Assembly (NCBI GenBank): GCA_032718475.1
Contig: JAUCBJ010007490.1
Location: forward strand, 1 to 64,000
DNA: 64,000 nucleotides
Source: Nemertoderma westbladi
Taxonomy: Eukaryota > Xenacoelomorpha > Nemertodermatida > Nemertodermatidae
Direction: 5' to 3'
Below the pieces are notes generated by a model that saw only the letters and a program-made list of their open reading frames with translations, did not search any database and was not told the origin of the DNA. The translations under genes and the position numbers were made by a program. Positions 1 through 10,934 of this stretch are shown here, one piece after another (the stretch's first letter is position 1; each line of letters begins with the position of its first letter).

Positions 1-108
1 GCATACTTGAGGCCGGTAGGTCCGCTGTTAGAGATAGAAGATATGCAACTTAAGACTGCCCGTTCAATAGAAGTGGATTAGGTGGGACTGTGAGTGTCAG
101 GGGCTAGT

Positions 109-176
109 GGTTGAGCTGGTTAGCGCTACTGATGAGGCCTGTTAGGCCGAAACGTACGTATAGCGCTGGTTCAACC
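109..176 (+). ncRNA. Type I hammerhead ribozyme, unit 1 (all core bases present)
   Basis: The conserved core CTGATGA is at 129-135 and GAAA at 149-152. Stem II is GGCC (136-139) with GGCC (145-148) closing a TGTTA loop. Stem III is ACG/CGT (152-154 with 157-159), closing a two-base TA loop. Predicted cleavage is after GTA at 160. Stem I is seven perfect pairs (122-128 with 161-167). It continues beyond an internal loop (115-121 against 168-170) with six more pairs (109-114 with 171-176). Open ends at stem I define type I. The stem I internal loop and loop II are where tertiary contacts normally form. All required core nucleotides are present, so this copy is predicted to be active. Confidence 0.88.
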
Positions 177-451
177 CCCGGTGACGCGCTTTCTCATTTT
201 TCCACTTCTGAACAAACCCATAATATTACACCTTTTATTACAGTTGCAACAGCTCATCTCCAATTTATTTAATTAATATCACCTGGCAGCAATACTCGAG
301 CTGAATATTCATTTATGTGTACTTCCCTCCTGTTTCACTCTAGCATACTTGAGGCCGTTAGGTCCGCTCTTCAGAGATAGAATATATGCAACTTAAGACT
401 GCCCATTCAATAGAAGTGGATTAGGTGGGACTGTGAGTGTCAGGGGCTAGT

Positions 452-519
452 GGCTGAGCTGGTTAGCACTACTGATGAGGCCTGTTAGGCCGAAACGTAC
501 ATATAGCGCTGGTTTAACC
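452..519 (+). ncRNA. Type I hammerhead ribozyme, unit 2 (partly decayed)
   Basis: Core CTGATGA is at 472-478, stem II GGCC/GGCC at 479-482 and 488-491, GAAA at 492-495, and the predicted cleavage site GTA has become ATA (501-503). An A-C mismatch lies in stem I (AGCACTA 465-471 against TAGCGCT 504-510). A second mismatch lies in stem III (C496 opposite A501), and the outer stem I helix is weakened. It is probably slow or inactive compared with unit 1. Confidence 0.75.
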
Positions 520-610
520 CCCGGTGACGCGCTCTCATTTTTTCCACTTCTGAACAAACCCATAATATTACACCTTTAATTACAGTTGCAACAGCTCATC
601 TCCAATTTAT

Positions 611-1447
611 TTAATGAATTCTCTTAGGAGACGTAGGAGGAGTTGTTACCTGTTCTCTCCTGTCACTGGTTCGAGACTTAGATTTACTTACGTCTTTCCG
701 TGTTTTATTGACATAATAAGATCTTTCGGTGTCTTTCCCGCTGTTCTCCTCGTATGAGGTTTGGCTTTCGCCGTCGTCTGTATAACACACTGGTGTTACC
801 TTTCTCCTAGAAACGGGTTTTTCACTCACCTTATTTTCCGGTGTCTTCTCTCGGGACTGCTTTAGGAGCTGTAATCTTACCTCTCCATTTAAGAATGACA
901 TGAGATCAGCCATGGTAGGGTCTCTTTGTTGCTGGTCCATCATATAGAGAACTCTTTTGTCCCAACGAGTACCTACTCCACCCTTTGGCAAAGTAGATGC
1001 TACGGCTCCAACAACCATAGAACTCTGGTATTCCTGAGACTTACCTAACCAATCTAGCTGTCTACAGATCTCCTGAATCTCATCGGAAAACTCTATAATC
1101 CCGCTGCTAAGGAACTTTCGGGGCGCTACTAATTTCGCATACAAATACCTAGCTATGTTAGTCCTATTACCATACCTGATGTTTAGTGTATCCCAAACTT
1201 GTCTTAATCCATCTGGATGTCCAATAAACTTTAACGCCATTAACTTGGGAGGTCCTTCCAGGCACTCAATGAGGAATCTAAGTTTCACTCCGTTGGATAG
1301 TACAGAGTTCTGTATGTTATCTTTATAATATTCATTAAAAGGTAACCATTTCATCTCATCTCCATTGAACTTGATGACCTCTCCCACCTTTACCGCTTGA
1401 CGGGCTTCAGTTCTAGCCATTTGACGTGTAAAACTTTCTTGAGCCAT
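611..1447 (-). pseudogene. BEL/Pao gag, DUF1759-like part (copy 2, truncated)
   Basis: This open stretch of 278 codons matches the DUF1759-type gag segment of the complete BEL/Pao copy (there 40225-41060), including a shared N-terminus [17 protein letters not shown]. It ends at the junction with the hammerhead repeat, so the zinc-knuckle part is absent. The starting ATG is internal to the ancestral polyprotein and need not be a true start. It is a retrotransposon capsid remnant, not a host gene. Confidence 0.8.
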
Positions 1448-1567
1448 CGTGTTATTTAATATCGAGTTATCGGTATATAAATTTCTCGGAATATGATCAG
1501 ATCTGTATGGAATATCATTATCGATGGGTTTATAATTACCCTTAATAGGGTTTACTATAGGAGTTTT

Positions 1568-2026
1568 CTACTTCACTAGCAGTATAGATGCGTCTAGGCT
1601 CCACACCACACCTTGCGCATGAAATACTTCAGACCTAACAGGTTGACACATTGTTACAGGGGGTGGTGGTATACCCATTTGTATATTTACTAATTTATCG
1701 CGCTCTAAAGCGATACTCTGCTGTACTTCTTGTAACTCTAACCTACTCTCTCTTACTGTTCCCTTTAACTGCTGAACAGTCCCTTCCAACTCTCGGACCT
1801 GCTGGGAAGAATGTAGTTTATGTTCCTCCAGCTGCCCGAGCAGGTGATTCATCCCCCGCCTTCCCTCGTCCACCCACTCAACCGCTGCTGCGGGAGCCGC
1901 CAACGTGGTAGCCGGGTGACGCGTGGGGACGACGGGAGACAAGTCATTTATGTCTTGCTCGGCGTCCAGGACCGGATGTGGTTCCGGGGCTTGTCTACTG
2001 GGCACAGGTAGATTAGTACAGTGCAA
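1568..2026 (-). pseudogene. BEL/Pao gag, middle part (copy 2)
   Basis: This 152-codon segment corresponds to the coiled-coil stretch between the N-terminal gag and the DUF1759 part in the other copy (there about 39660-40090). It is in a different frame from the upstream piece, which shows a frameshift near 2000-2030. A further break near 1568 separates it from the 611-1447 piece. It is rich in Glu, Gln and Leu, as expected for a coiled coil. Confidence 0.7.
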
Positions 2027-3681
2027 AGTTTAGAGTTAGGTTCTGGAAGTACAGGTGTCTCTATCACAGAGGGAGTGGCTTCGAGGACAGGCCTAATTAT
2101 TTCAGGCTCATCTACGATAGTAGGGAGTCTTTCTACTCTAATAATTTGGTCTGTAGGCTCAGGATTACTTAAATCTACATTAGCCAGTTGCCTTCTCACC
2201 GCAGGAGGTAAATTAGGTAACTTCTGGCAGTGTGGCGTTCTTCTACGTCCGCTTGAATGAGATTCATTACCTCTACCTTCGGGATCTGTTGTATCACCTT
2301 CATCGGAGGATGTAAATCCCTGTCTTCTGGGAGTAGATCGACTCAGTAACTGCATCTGAGTAGCTGTCCTTTGTTTCTTCAAGTAATCTTGTTTCGTCTG
2401 AAGGTTCTCCAGCTCTAGTTGGGTAGTCGCTTCAGACGCCTTCCGTTCTGCTTCTACCACTGCTTCTGCCACTTTTCTTTCAACTTCTACCGCTGCCGCT
2501 GCCTTTCTGTCTTCTATCTGTTTTTTCTTTAGTTGTTCTTCCTGTTCCATAGCGATGAGGATGCTTTCATCAAATTTAGCCTGCTCAGCGGCTAATATTT
2601 CCGCATCTAACGAGTCCAACACAAATTTGGCTCCCTCACTATTAGGATGAAGTCCAGCTAGCCGTCTCCTTAGCTCTTTGTCACCTATAAATCGTTGATA
2701 GTCCGACAGATAGATGTCAATAGCATCCTTCTTCTGAGGTTTCTCGGATGTAGCTTCGCCTTCCACCTGAGAAAAGGTAGCGTCTGTTGATTCTCCGTGA
2801 CTAATGCGCTCGGTTAGCTGAGCTTTCCATTGTGTCGTTCCCTGGACTTTAAGACTCACCCATTGGAACCAAGTCTTTACGGCCACTTGCAACGACGTAT
2901 CTTGGCTTCTCTTCGAAGCTTCCTCAAAGGCTGAAAGAATTAATCTGATCCGTAAAATTCGTTCACGCACTTGATAAAGCAGCTCTCCCTGCTCTTGAGG
3001 TCCTTGGCGCTGTTGAAATAGGTGTTCCTCTAATCGCTCCAAAGAGCTGAAGAATCCCTGGACATATCCTGCTGCCGACCTCTTCCACACAGCTGGATCT
3101 CGAGTGTCCCTTACTACTCCCATCTTATATAAGTCCTCCCAGGCAGCTTCCGATAAGTTAAACGGGAGTCCGGGTCCGGGGAAGTTCCATTGCGTCTCAA
3201 CAATAGACCTCAGTTCCTCCATCGTGTATCCCGCATAGCTGTCCCTAGTCGATCGCTTACTTCTCGCCCAATCGATTTGATGTTCCTCCACCGCGATCAA
3301 TACTCTAGTAAGTACTGCTCCAGGAAGAATTAGAAGTGGATCTGGATAAACCTCTTCTGCCATCCTTGCTCCGATCTCGGGTGTCAACTCTACAGTGTCT
3401 GAACTACTGGAGTTATCGTGTCGTTGAGAAATAAGCTCTCGGTTCGGGTGCTGCTGCTGTTTAACAGCTGCATCTTGGTCCCGCTTAACTTGAGCCCTAG
3501 TGCCTATAATAGACCTATGGTGCTTTACTAGCCTAGGGTCTGATACTACTACTGTAGGGATGACCTTTCTTACAGTAGGAGGGGACTTGGACTTCGGTCT
3601 CAGATGTTCTATACTCTTATCTGAGTCGCAGACTGTTCTTTCTAGGAGACTATCTGACAGTGTTTGCTTTGTGTCAGCCAT
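1948..3681 (-). pseudogene. BEL/Pao gag N-terminal part (copy 2)
   Basis: The 577-codon frame begins MADTKQTLSDSLLERTV and is collinear with the gag start of the complete copy (37911), so the ATG at 3681 is probably the real gag start. The middle is charged and contains a Lys/Glu/Ala-rich coiled coil at about residues 370-450. Unlike the other copy, this one reads straight through the Ala-rich segment, which shows that the break at about 39160 in the other copy is a lesion. About the last 30 residues are out of frame because of a shift near 2000-2030. Confidence 0.8.
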
Positions 3682-5601
3682 GATTTATTTTACAGTTGAA
3701 TGCCTACTACTATAACGACAGTTAAAGCAAGTCTAGTAATTCAGTATCAACTGTAAGCCTAGTAATTAATTACCGATACCGTTACTCAGTGTAACGTGAT
3801 ATATATATAATATATTAAAATACCGGTATACACTTATAGTATATATATAAGTATTATTACAGACTAGGTTTAGTCACAGAATACCATTATATAATTTCAG
3901 CCTAAATTTATAAATAAATATAATAAGCCTACCGTAAATACCGGTATACACCTATAGTATATATAAGTATTATTACAGACTAGGATTAGTCACAGAATAC
4001 CGGTATATAATTTCAGCCTAAATTTATATAAATATATATAATAAGCCTACCTTAAATACCGGTAATGTCAATTATTTTATAATAACTGAATTTCTGAATT
4101 TTAGGGTTACTTCCCTTTACTTTATTACTGTTATTAAGCAGTAGTCCAACTGATATTAAGACCTAATTGATGTATAACAGGTCTACTATTTTATAAATCT
4201 GTTTGAGTTGATTTATAATATATATATATATATACCCGTACAATGGGTTTTGACAATGTTTGAAATAAATGTTATTATTTCTGGATAAAGAGTCACTATA
4301 CAAATAATTCTACTTTACTAAGTTACTTATCACTACAAATACTCACAATTACAGTTTGAGAGTACAATCTCTAAATAAACAATAACAAGTTACACGTACA
4401 AATTTTAGGGTAATTTTACAAGAAATCTACAAACCAGCCTAACAAGGAGTTAGAATTTCTGGTTCTGACAAACTGACAGGATACTACGGTATTTGAAAAC
4501 AATAAAGTAGTAGTAAGTAAATTGCGTTGTCCAGATAACAAAATACCACCGTCTGACGACTTATAGTCTTAGCTCTATAAGTACTACGTTATGTACCCGG
4601 AGTGTCCCTACATAGAGGTTAATTACCGAAGCCTACCAGAGCTAATGTGCCTATTAACCACTTTACAACACAAATATACTGCCTACACACTAATTACTTT
4701 CGGAAAGCACTGTACTCTAAACCCTAAATTAGGTACAAGTACTTATACAACAAATAACCAGCAGTTAAATATACTTGTATAGCCAAAAGAACCCCAGTAT
4801 CTGCTGGAGTGACCGGAGCACAAAATCACCAGTCTTTACCTACGCCAAGCAGCCCTGATGTAGTACCGGGGTTAATTTAACTATAACGGTATGTATAACA
4901 AGCACAATTACTGTAGGAATAAACTTGGGGAGTTAGTGGTTGCGAATACTCGCATAGACTCTGAATAATAAATATTACACTACCCGTACAGACTATACAA
5001 ACAAAATACAGACCAAATGCTGGCAGACTACTGTCAAGCCTAAATAAACTACAGTATATGCAGACTCCGAAATGGTTAGTTAGTAGGCGTTCTAACCGAG
5101 TAGTATGACTTATTCTTTCGGGGGGGATTTACCTTCCAACACTGGATGCCCCCACCTTCCTAACTAGCACTTTATCGGACAGACACTCTACACACACTGC
5201 AATCTCTTCAGACCTAACAACAGCTAGACAACAATCCGGCCTACAAATTATTTGTACAATCTGAGCAGGCTTACATGCCTTCTGCTCAATATTACACTTA
5301 CAGATAAATAATACTGACAGAAATAAGTAAACCATACAAAGGAATAAGGGGTGATCAATCCCTAATCCCCTAACAGCCTACAATATACAATATTTCACAA
5401 TCGAAATAATACTAGTACCGGTAAGTATCAGTTCAGGTGGTTAGGTAGTTAGGCCTACAGTTCACCGTCCAACCGGTACATTCGACTTTATTGCCTACGG
5501 CGCAATAAAGAAACCTTACAAAATCTATTATTGTTCTTACCAGAACAATAGACAACTATATTTATTGCCTACTGTACAATCAAGAGTTATAAATCTATTA
5601 T
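3682..5601 (-). other. BEL/Pao leader (copy 2), non-coding
   Basis: This 1.9-kb stretch between LTR and gag is AT-rich and contains repeated TACCGGTA-type motifs (about 3790-4070). One copy of a roughly 290-bp segment lies at about 4960-5330; the complete element has two copies of it. No coding region is supported, and the short open frames here are chance. Confidence 0.65.
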
Positions 5602-6742
5602 TGTTCGCGCTTTTAGACCTTTAGCAGTTTAACCTGCCAATTTTAGTTGTCCTCTTGTTTATAAATCGACTTTAGCCTATATCGATTATTTAGTGTACTT
5701 AAGTTACATTAGCCGAAGCCAGTCTGTGCGCGATCATTCACCCACAGTTAAGGGAGACTGGATTCGGGTGCTTTGAAAGTTATTGCAATGTAGACCTACT
5801 GTATTATTCGATTGATCGTTACTATAAAATCTCTGACAATATATTTACTTTCGGGGAAATATTAACAGTTCCTTTAGGACGTGGCGCTTTAAGTATAAAA
5901 ACAGAGTTATGACTTATACTAATCACAACTAGATGGCCATAGAGTTTCGTAAATAGCGCATTCTTTAGGAGATGCTTTATTATCTGTTACACTACTTCAC
6001 ACGACTTCACACGACTTCACACTACTTCACACTACTGCACACTAATCTGCCGACCGTCACTGAATTGGATCATATATAAGGAAGATCGCAACTGACACTT
6101 GTAGGGATTATGAAATAGCATTTAATTCACACAAAACCACTATAATTTAAGTCGCAGTTGCTCCCGGTAACCTGTTCCTCTCACCTTCAGTAATCAAGAA
6201 GATTGGGGGTTTTATGATTATTCATCGGTATTCTCCAAATATATCAGCAATATACATCAATATAACAACAATTAATAACAGAAGTAAAATAATGCGGTGA
6301 ACAGTCAGTCCGTCAGCCAGTCCACAGTGCTCCAGGTTCGTGGTTGGTAGGTGGGTCAGGTACATGCAGATAATAGATTTACGTTCTTATAATCAAAGCC
6401 ATCTAATGTTTAGGCCAAAGTCTGAAACTTCCAAAAACAGAAGTTCAGAAGAATTCCAAGCCGGTTCTGAGGCTCAGAAAGGTAAACAAAGACCGAAATG
6501 CATTGCGCGGTTTTCCATAGGCCTCTGTCCAACATAAAGTGAAAATCGCTCTGATTGGCTGAATAGGCAGAACAAAGAGGTTCCACGTTTACAGGAAATC
6601 AGCTGACAGATTTCGTCATCTGAGCTCCAATCTTTTAGAGTATTATGCGCATTGCGGCAAAAATGACTTGTTATGTCCGCAAAAGCACCTACACTGCGCA
6701 TTGCGGGAAAAATGACTTGTTATGTCCGCAAAAGCTTTTACA
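5602..6742 (-). repeat. BEL/Pao 5' LTR (copy 2)
   Basis: On the minus strand it begins TGTAAAAGCTTTTGCG (6742 downward) and ends GCGCGAACA at 5602, the same termini as the 1176-bp LTRs of the complete copy. Internal blocks are conserved, such as the AATGCGCC and GCGCCACGTCC regions, but overall divergence is high. A 49-bp tandem duplication (6646-6694 and 6695-6740) and a CACACTACTT-like microsatellite (about 5995-6050) are specific to this copy. No partner LTR is in the window. Confidence 0.8.
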
Positions 6743-7660
6743 GTTAATTACACCGGGAAGGGGTGTAAAACGCCCATTTTTTGTTTTAACTTCCAGAGTC
6801 TCGTCTCGACCATCCTCTTATTGCTCGGCAAGGGCAGCTTAGGCTCTTTCCACACCATTCCTATGGTATACACCCCCCCCCCCCCCCCACACTTCATCGA
6901 CCTCCTGACGCTCTTTTGCACCTGCTTGTCCTCTACTGAGGTCCGTACCCCTGTCCCTTTTAACCCCTCAAAATCCTGCTGTAGCAGCTTCTTGAGTCTT
7001 GAGCTGTTCATCCGCTCCTTCATCCTCAATTTCTCTCATCGTCCCCGCGAACATGCACCCTGAGGATTCGGATATGCTAAATAGAATTCTCGTCTTTATT
7101 GGGCCACTGAGCGTCCATCCGAATGGCGTTAGAATGGCCACCGGGTCTCGCTCTCTGTCGTCGCCGAAAATAGTTTGCAGCCTCTCATGGGCTGTCAGAC
7201 AATCCATGCTGACTATGAGAGAGACTTTCGGGACATCTAGTTCGGGCTCGGAAATGTCAATGCCATCCAGGTACCGATATTCTGATATTGTTCGATCTCG
7301 ATCTTTGTAGGTCGCCTGGCGTTGATATTAATCTACTCCATTATCTGGATGGGTTCGATGGTAGCCCCATAGTCGCACCCTGGTTTATCGCTCCTATTTC
7401 ACGCCGTCCCGTCATCATTTTCATTACCTCGTCCTTGCTTAAATATCGTGTTCACCGCCATCTTACTTGGCTTAATCTTCAACCCTATTCTCTCGGCCAC
7501 CCAACTCTCCGTTAGCGTGAATGGTGCTCCAATATCGACTAGCATCAGTGTTGTTATTGATAGTCCGTTTTCCCCTATCATTCTAACTGGTACTACTCCG
7601 AGTAGTAGGCCTACTGTTACCTTCCTCTTAATTCCTGTTGTGCTCGTTGCAACGCCGTAA
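6743..7660 (-). pseudogene. Decayed BEL/Pao pol fragment (aspartic protease region)
   Basis: Minus-strand pieces at 7581-7399, 7207-6968 and 7029-6748 resemble, in order, three parts of BEL/Pao pol. The first is the retropepsin (DUF1758) segment with a VDIGAPFTL motif. The second is the LTPFGWTLSGP segment that follows it. The third is the linker before reverse transcriptase, with TSVEDK and YTIGMVWKE. The frame changes between pieces, and the catalytic triad normally D-S/T-G reads D-I-G. The family differs from the two BEL/Pao copies nearby. A C-run (about 6870-6887) interrupts the frame. It is a dead relic cut by the copy 2 LTR. Confidence 0.65.
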
Positions 7661-8434
7661 AACGTTACCGGTAGTAGGTCTACCTATAACTATATAGGCT
7701 AATTTATATCCTATATACTGCTATATATTTATATACAAACATATACTGTATACTGCGACAGACAAGTACTACAATACTACAGTACAGTCCGACAGTAGGT
7801 ACGCCTACTGTGTACTGCCAGACTGCAGTACTGTAGAAGGCTTACTGGCTTTAATGAAGGCTTTAATAAGAAATCTTCCCACCTTCTCTATCCGTCTTAG
7901 TCACTAATCAGCTGATTCCAACTTTAACCAATTGTAATTAAGACAACTGAACAAACCTCAAAATATTTATGATGAATATGCCATATATAATATAAAGTGA
8001 AACACCATGAAATTAATATTGTGAACCGACTAAAGGTTATGGTGAAACAAGTGCTCTCAATTGTATTACGGCATTTCACCATATAGTTTAATTGTAAAAT
8101 ATGCTCAAATAATTCAAGCATTTTACCACGTAAATTATGCCAAAACGTGGTGAACTTCCATCAATAAATTGAGGCAGACAGTAACAGACTGTAGTATGTA
8201 ATAAGACTGTAATATGTGTGGTGAAACCACAACTTTTTTTCTGGAAAAGTATTTGACCATAACATTTTGGAGGTCAATCAAGGAATTGGGAATACAGTGT
8301 AGCTACTGTAGTTTTTTCTACTTTTTTATGTGTAAGCTACCGCAATTATGATCAATATTTTGTTCTAGAAAACTTTTTTTGTTCTAGAACATTTTTAGGA
8401 AAAATATTATCATAAAACCCTTATTAAAAAATTG
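7661..8434. other. AT-rich non-coding stretch
   Basis: I see no coding region, RNA gene or clear repeat structure here. Short open frames (for example 7924-8121) show no recognisable protein. Confidence 0.5.
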
Positions 8435-8960
8435 TTACTCTCGATATTTTTACTCTCGATATTTTTACTCTCGATTTTTTTCAACACTCGATATTTTCAC
8501 TCCCAATATTTTTCAACACTGATATTTTTACTCTCGATATTTTTACTCTCGATATTTTTCAACACTCGATATTTTTATTCTCGATTTTTTTCAACACTCG
8601 ATATTTTTACTCTCGATATTTTTCAACACTCGATATTTTTACTCTCGATATTTTTCAACACTCGATATTTTTACTCTCGATATTTTTCAACACTCGATAT
8701 TTTTACTCTCGATATTTTTTCAACACTCGATATTTTTACTCTCAATATTTTTCAACACTCGTTATTTTTACTCTCGATATTTTTACTCTCGATATTTTTA
8801 CTCTCAATATTTTTCAACACTCGATATTTTTACTCTCGATATTTTTCAACACTCGATATTTTTACTCTCGATATTTTTCAACACTCGATATTTTTACTCT
8901 CGATATTTTTTCAACACTCGATATTTATACTCTCGATATTATTCAACACTAGATATTTTT
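8435..8960 (+). repeat. AT-rich minisatellite (16/17-bp units)
   Basis: About 530 bp are built from two alternating units, TACTCTCGATATTTTT and CAACACTCGATATTTTT. An open frame of 176 codons runs through it (Leu/Phe/Ser/Ile only). This is an artefact of the repeat and not a gene. Confidence 0.9.
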
Positions 8961-8965
8961 AATAT

Positions 8966-9727
8966 ATATTAATTGTGATTAATATATTAATATAAAATAA
9001 ATTAGATTAATATACAGTATAATAATTGTGGGAAATTACTTTTGTGACTGTGATATACTTTTATTCGTATAATTTGTTGCCATTTTTCTCTGTAATCACA
9101 AAATCCTCATATCTCTATTATTCGATAAAATCCGGTTTTTTCACTCATTGACACTCATCATCATAAATTATACTATTCTGTCCAAGTGTGTGATCTGTAT
9201 GCTGAAACTAAGTTCTAATTTTCTGGGGAATGAGTAAAAAAATGAATTATAGTTGAAAAAACTGCTTTTCTCACTAATATTTTTAAAAATGAGTGAATTA
9301 ACCTAACTCTTTTCATTAATTTCCAAGAAAATTACTGTAGTTAAAAAAAACTCTTTCATAAATTTTTCTAAAAATTAGTAAAATACAGTAGTAAAAAAAT
9401 TTAAAAAATGACTTATTGTCACTAATTTTTAACTTACTGTATATCCTTAATTTTCAGTATACAGCTCACACACATTGAGGAGTTTCCAGTACAGATAGTA
9501 TGATAACATTAGATATAAAGAAGGTTATAAAGAATACTATAGCTTAGCAGTTATTAATAATAATAATAGGCACTACAGCATTAACAATAATGCTGCCTAC
9601 TGGCAGACTTTCTAGGTAGGTAATAGACAGTATTGCAGTACTGCTTAGCAGTACCGGTAGAATAATACAACAATAATAATAATATGTATCTCTGGCCATC
9701 CAGTACAGCAGATGTACGAGGAGTCAT
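8966..9727. other. Non-coding stretch
   Basis: AT-rich sequence with short ATT/AAT runs at about 9550 and 9670. I see no gene or structured repeat. Confidence 0.5.
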
Positions 9728-10265
9728 TTAACCCTATCATGACCTACTATAACAGGTCTATTATAGTAGGTCATGACCCTATCCATACCGGGGTACTTTA
9801 GACGCTCAAACTACTTGGGGGACTTTTGGGGACGTAAAGTTTGGAAGCATATAACTTTGTGTGTTGTGATGATGTTACTTTAAAGTAAAAAGTTTTAGAT
9901 ACAACATTTATTCCTCTTTTCAAATATGCCACACACTAATGCTCAAATATAATATTTATATACTATAATTATGTTTAAATTGAATTAAATTAAATTGAAA
10001 TTGAATTGATTTTAAATTTACCTCCTACAATAGTTCAGCCAATAATATGACAGTTTCAGAGACAGATCAGTTTACGTGTCATTTTCATGGTCATAAATAA
10101 TAATATGAAAATTAATTTTTGTTTTAAGATAAAGAATAATAAATTTTAGGAAAAGTAACAGAATTTCACTTGCAATAAATGTGGTTTGGCTTTGAACCAA
10201 GCAATCAAATAAAGTGCGTCTCCAAAAGTCCCCCCCCCCCCCCCCCCCGGTATGGATAGGGTTAA
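9728..10265. mobile_element. TTAA-flanked MITE (piggyBac-like target site)
   Basis: TTAA lies at 9728-9731 and at 10262-10265. Inside are inverted termini CCCTATC...CATACCGGGG (left) and the reverse complement CCGGTATGGATAGGG (right, 10249-10261). Inner homology follows, GGGGGACTTTTGGGGACG against GGGGGACTTTTGGAGACG. No transposase is present, so it is non-autonomous. The left terminus is split by a 37-bp hairpin insertion (9739-9775). A C-run of about 19 bp (10230-10248) adjoins the right terminus. Confidence 0.75.
9739..9775. mobile_element. 37-bp hairpin insertion with 8-bp duplication
   Basis: The inserted sequence folds on itself: ATGACCTACTATAA, loop CAGGTCTA, then the exact complement. 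It is flanked by ACCCTATC at 9731-9738 and again at 9776-9783. Removing the insert and one flank restores the MITE terminus seen at the other end. An 8-bp duplication fits a hAT-type event, but an element this small has no room for known hAT ends. Confidence 0.6.
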
Positions 10266-10934
10266 CCATTACCAAAACCTACAGTAGATGAACTGAGATA
10301 TCCTCACATCCCTTTCCCCAATCATCTCCCAATAAAAATTTATTTGTAAATTAATTCGAGTCAAAATAAGATAATATTGCTACTCAGTTAACAGCCTCAA
10401 ATTATGTCAAACGATACATTTTTCTTACAAAATCTTGTTGGCACAACATTGGGGTTGGTCATCACACATGTAACTCACATCACACATCTTTTAACTTGTC
10501 TATATACCATAAAACTGAATCCATGGGAGAAAAAACAAAAGTCAAGATGTCCATTACTCTATAGTTTAAATTTCAGTAATAATTGCTCAATTATCAGAAA
10601 AAATGACAAAATTTGGTATTTTCAAGCCATATGTGGAAGGGTTTAAACATTAACTTTAAATTCCAACTACACATATTTTTGTTAAGTACCATGAATGCTT
10701 CAATATTTGCTGGGAGAAATCATTTATACATAAAATCTAACTTTTTTCAGCTTTCACTCAAAAGTTATAGGTTGTGGCAAAATTTTCAGATTTGAAATTT
10801 GTTGTGGACGGGTCAACTGATATTTTAAAAAGTTTTTCCTTTTATTTTCTGAGTTTTCTCAACACAATGCCACTTTCTGCAAGAGAGAAAATCTAAAATT
10901 AAAAAAACAACTTTTTTCATTCACCCCTACTGAT
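10266..10934. other. AT-rich non-coding stretch
   Basis: No coding or structured feature recognised. Short open frames at 10404-10795 have no recognisable product. Confidence 0.5.

Larger units (their letters stand above)
1..614 (+). repeat. Tandem repeat (two units, period about 343 bp) carrying hammerhead ribozymes
   Basis: Bases 1-272 and 343-614 are two near-identical direct units. A 70-bp tail (273-342) follows only the first unit. Each unit contains a hammerhead core. The distance between the two predicted cleavage sites (after 160 and after 503) is 343 nt, the size of a monomer that self-cleavage would release. Tandem units of this size with a type I hammerhead are known from small metazoan retrozymes and from the terminal repeats of Penelope-like elements. 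No reverse transcriptase of the Penelope type is visible, so I cannot choose between them. The array may continue left of the window. On the right it ends abruptly at 614/615, where a truncated BEL/Pao element begins. Confidence 0.85.
615..6742 (-). mobile_element. BEL/Pao retrotransposon copy 2, 5' part only (LTR, leader, gag)
   Basis: Read on the minus strand this contains a 1141-bp LTR (6742-5602), a leader (5601-3682) and a gag-like coding region starting at 3681. It is cut off at 615 within the gag region, just before the zinc knuckles. The order and proteins match the complete copy at 34436-50258, but LTR and leader are clearly diverged, so this is an older or different subfamily. Protease, reverse transcriptase, integrase and the 3' LTR are missing because the element ends at the junction with the hammerhead repeat. 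Confidence 0.85.

Noticed and set aside
6722-7310. Plus-strand frames at 6722-7063 and 6999-7310
   Set aside because: They are shadows of the minus-strand BEL/Pao relic.
8432-8962. 176-codon Leu/Phe/Ser/Ile frame
   Set aside because: It is a translation of an AT-rich minisatellite.
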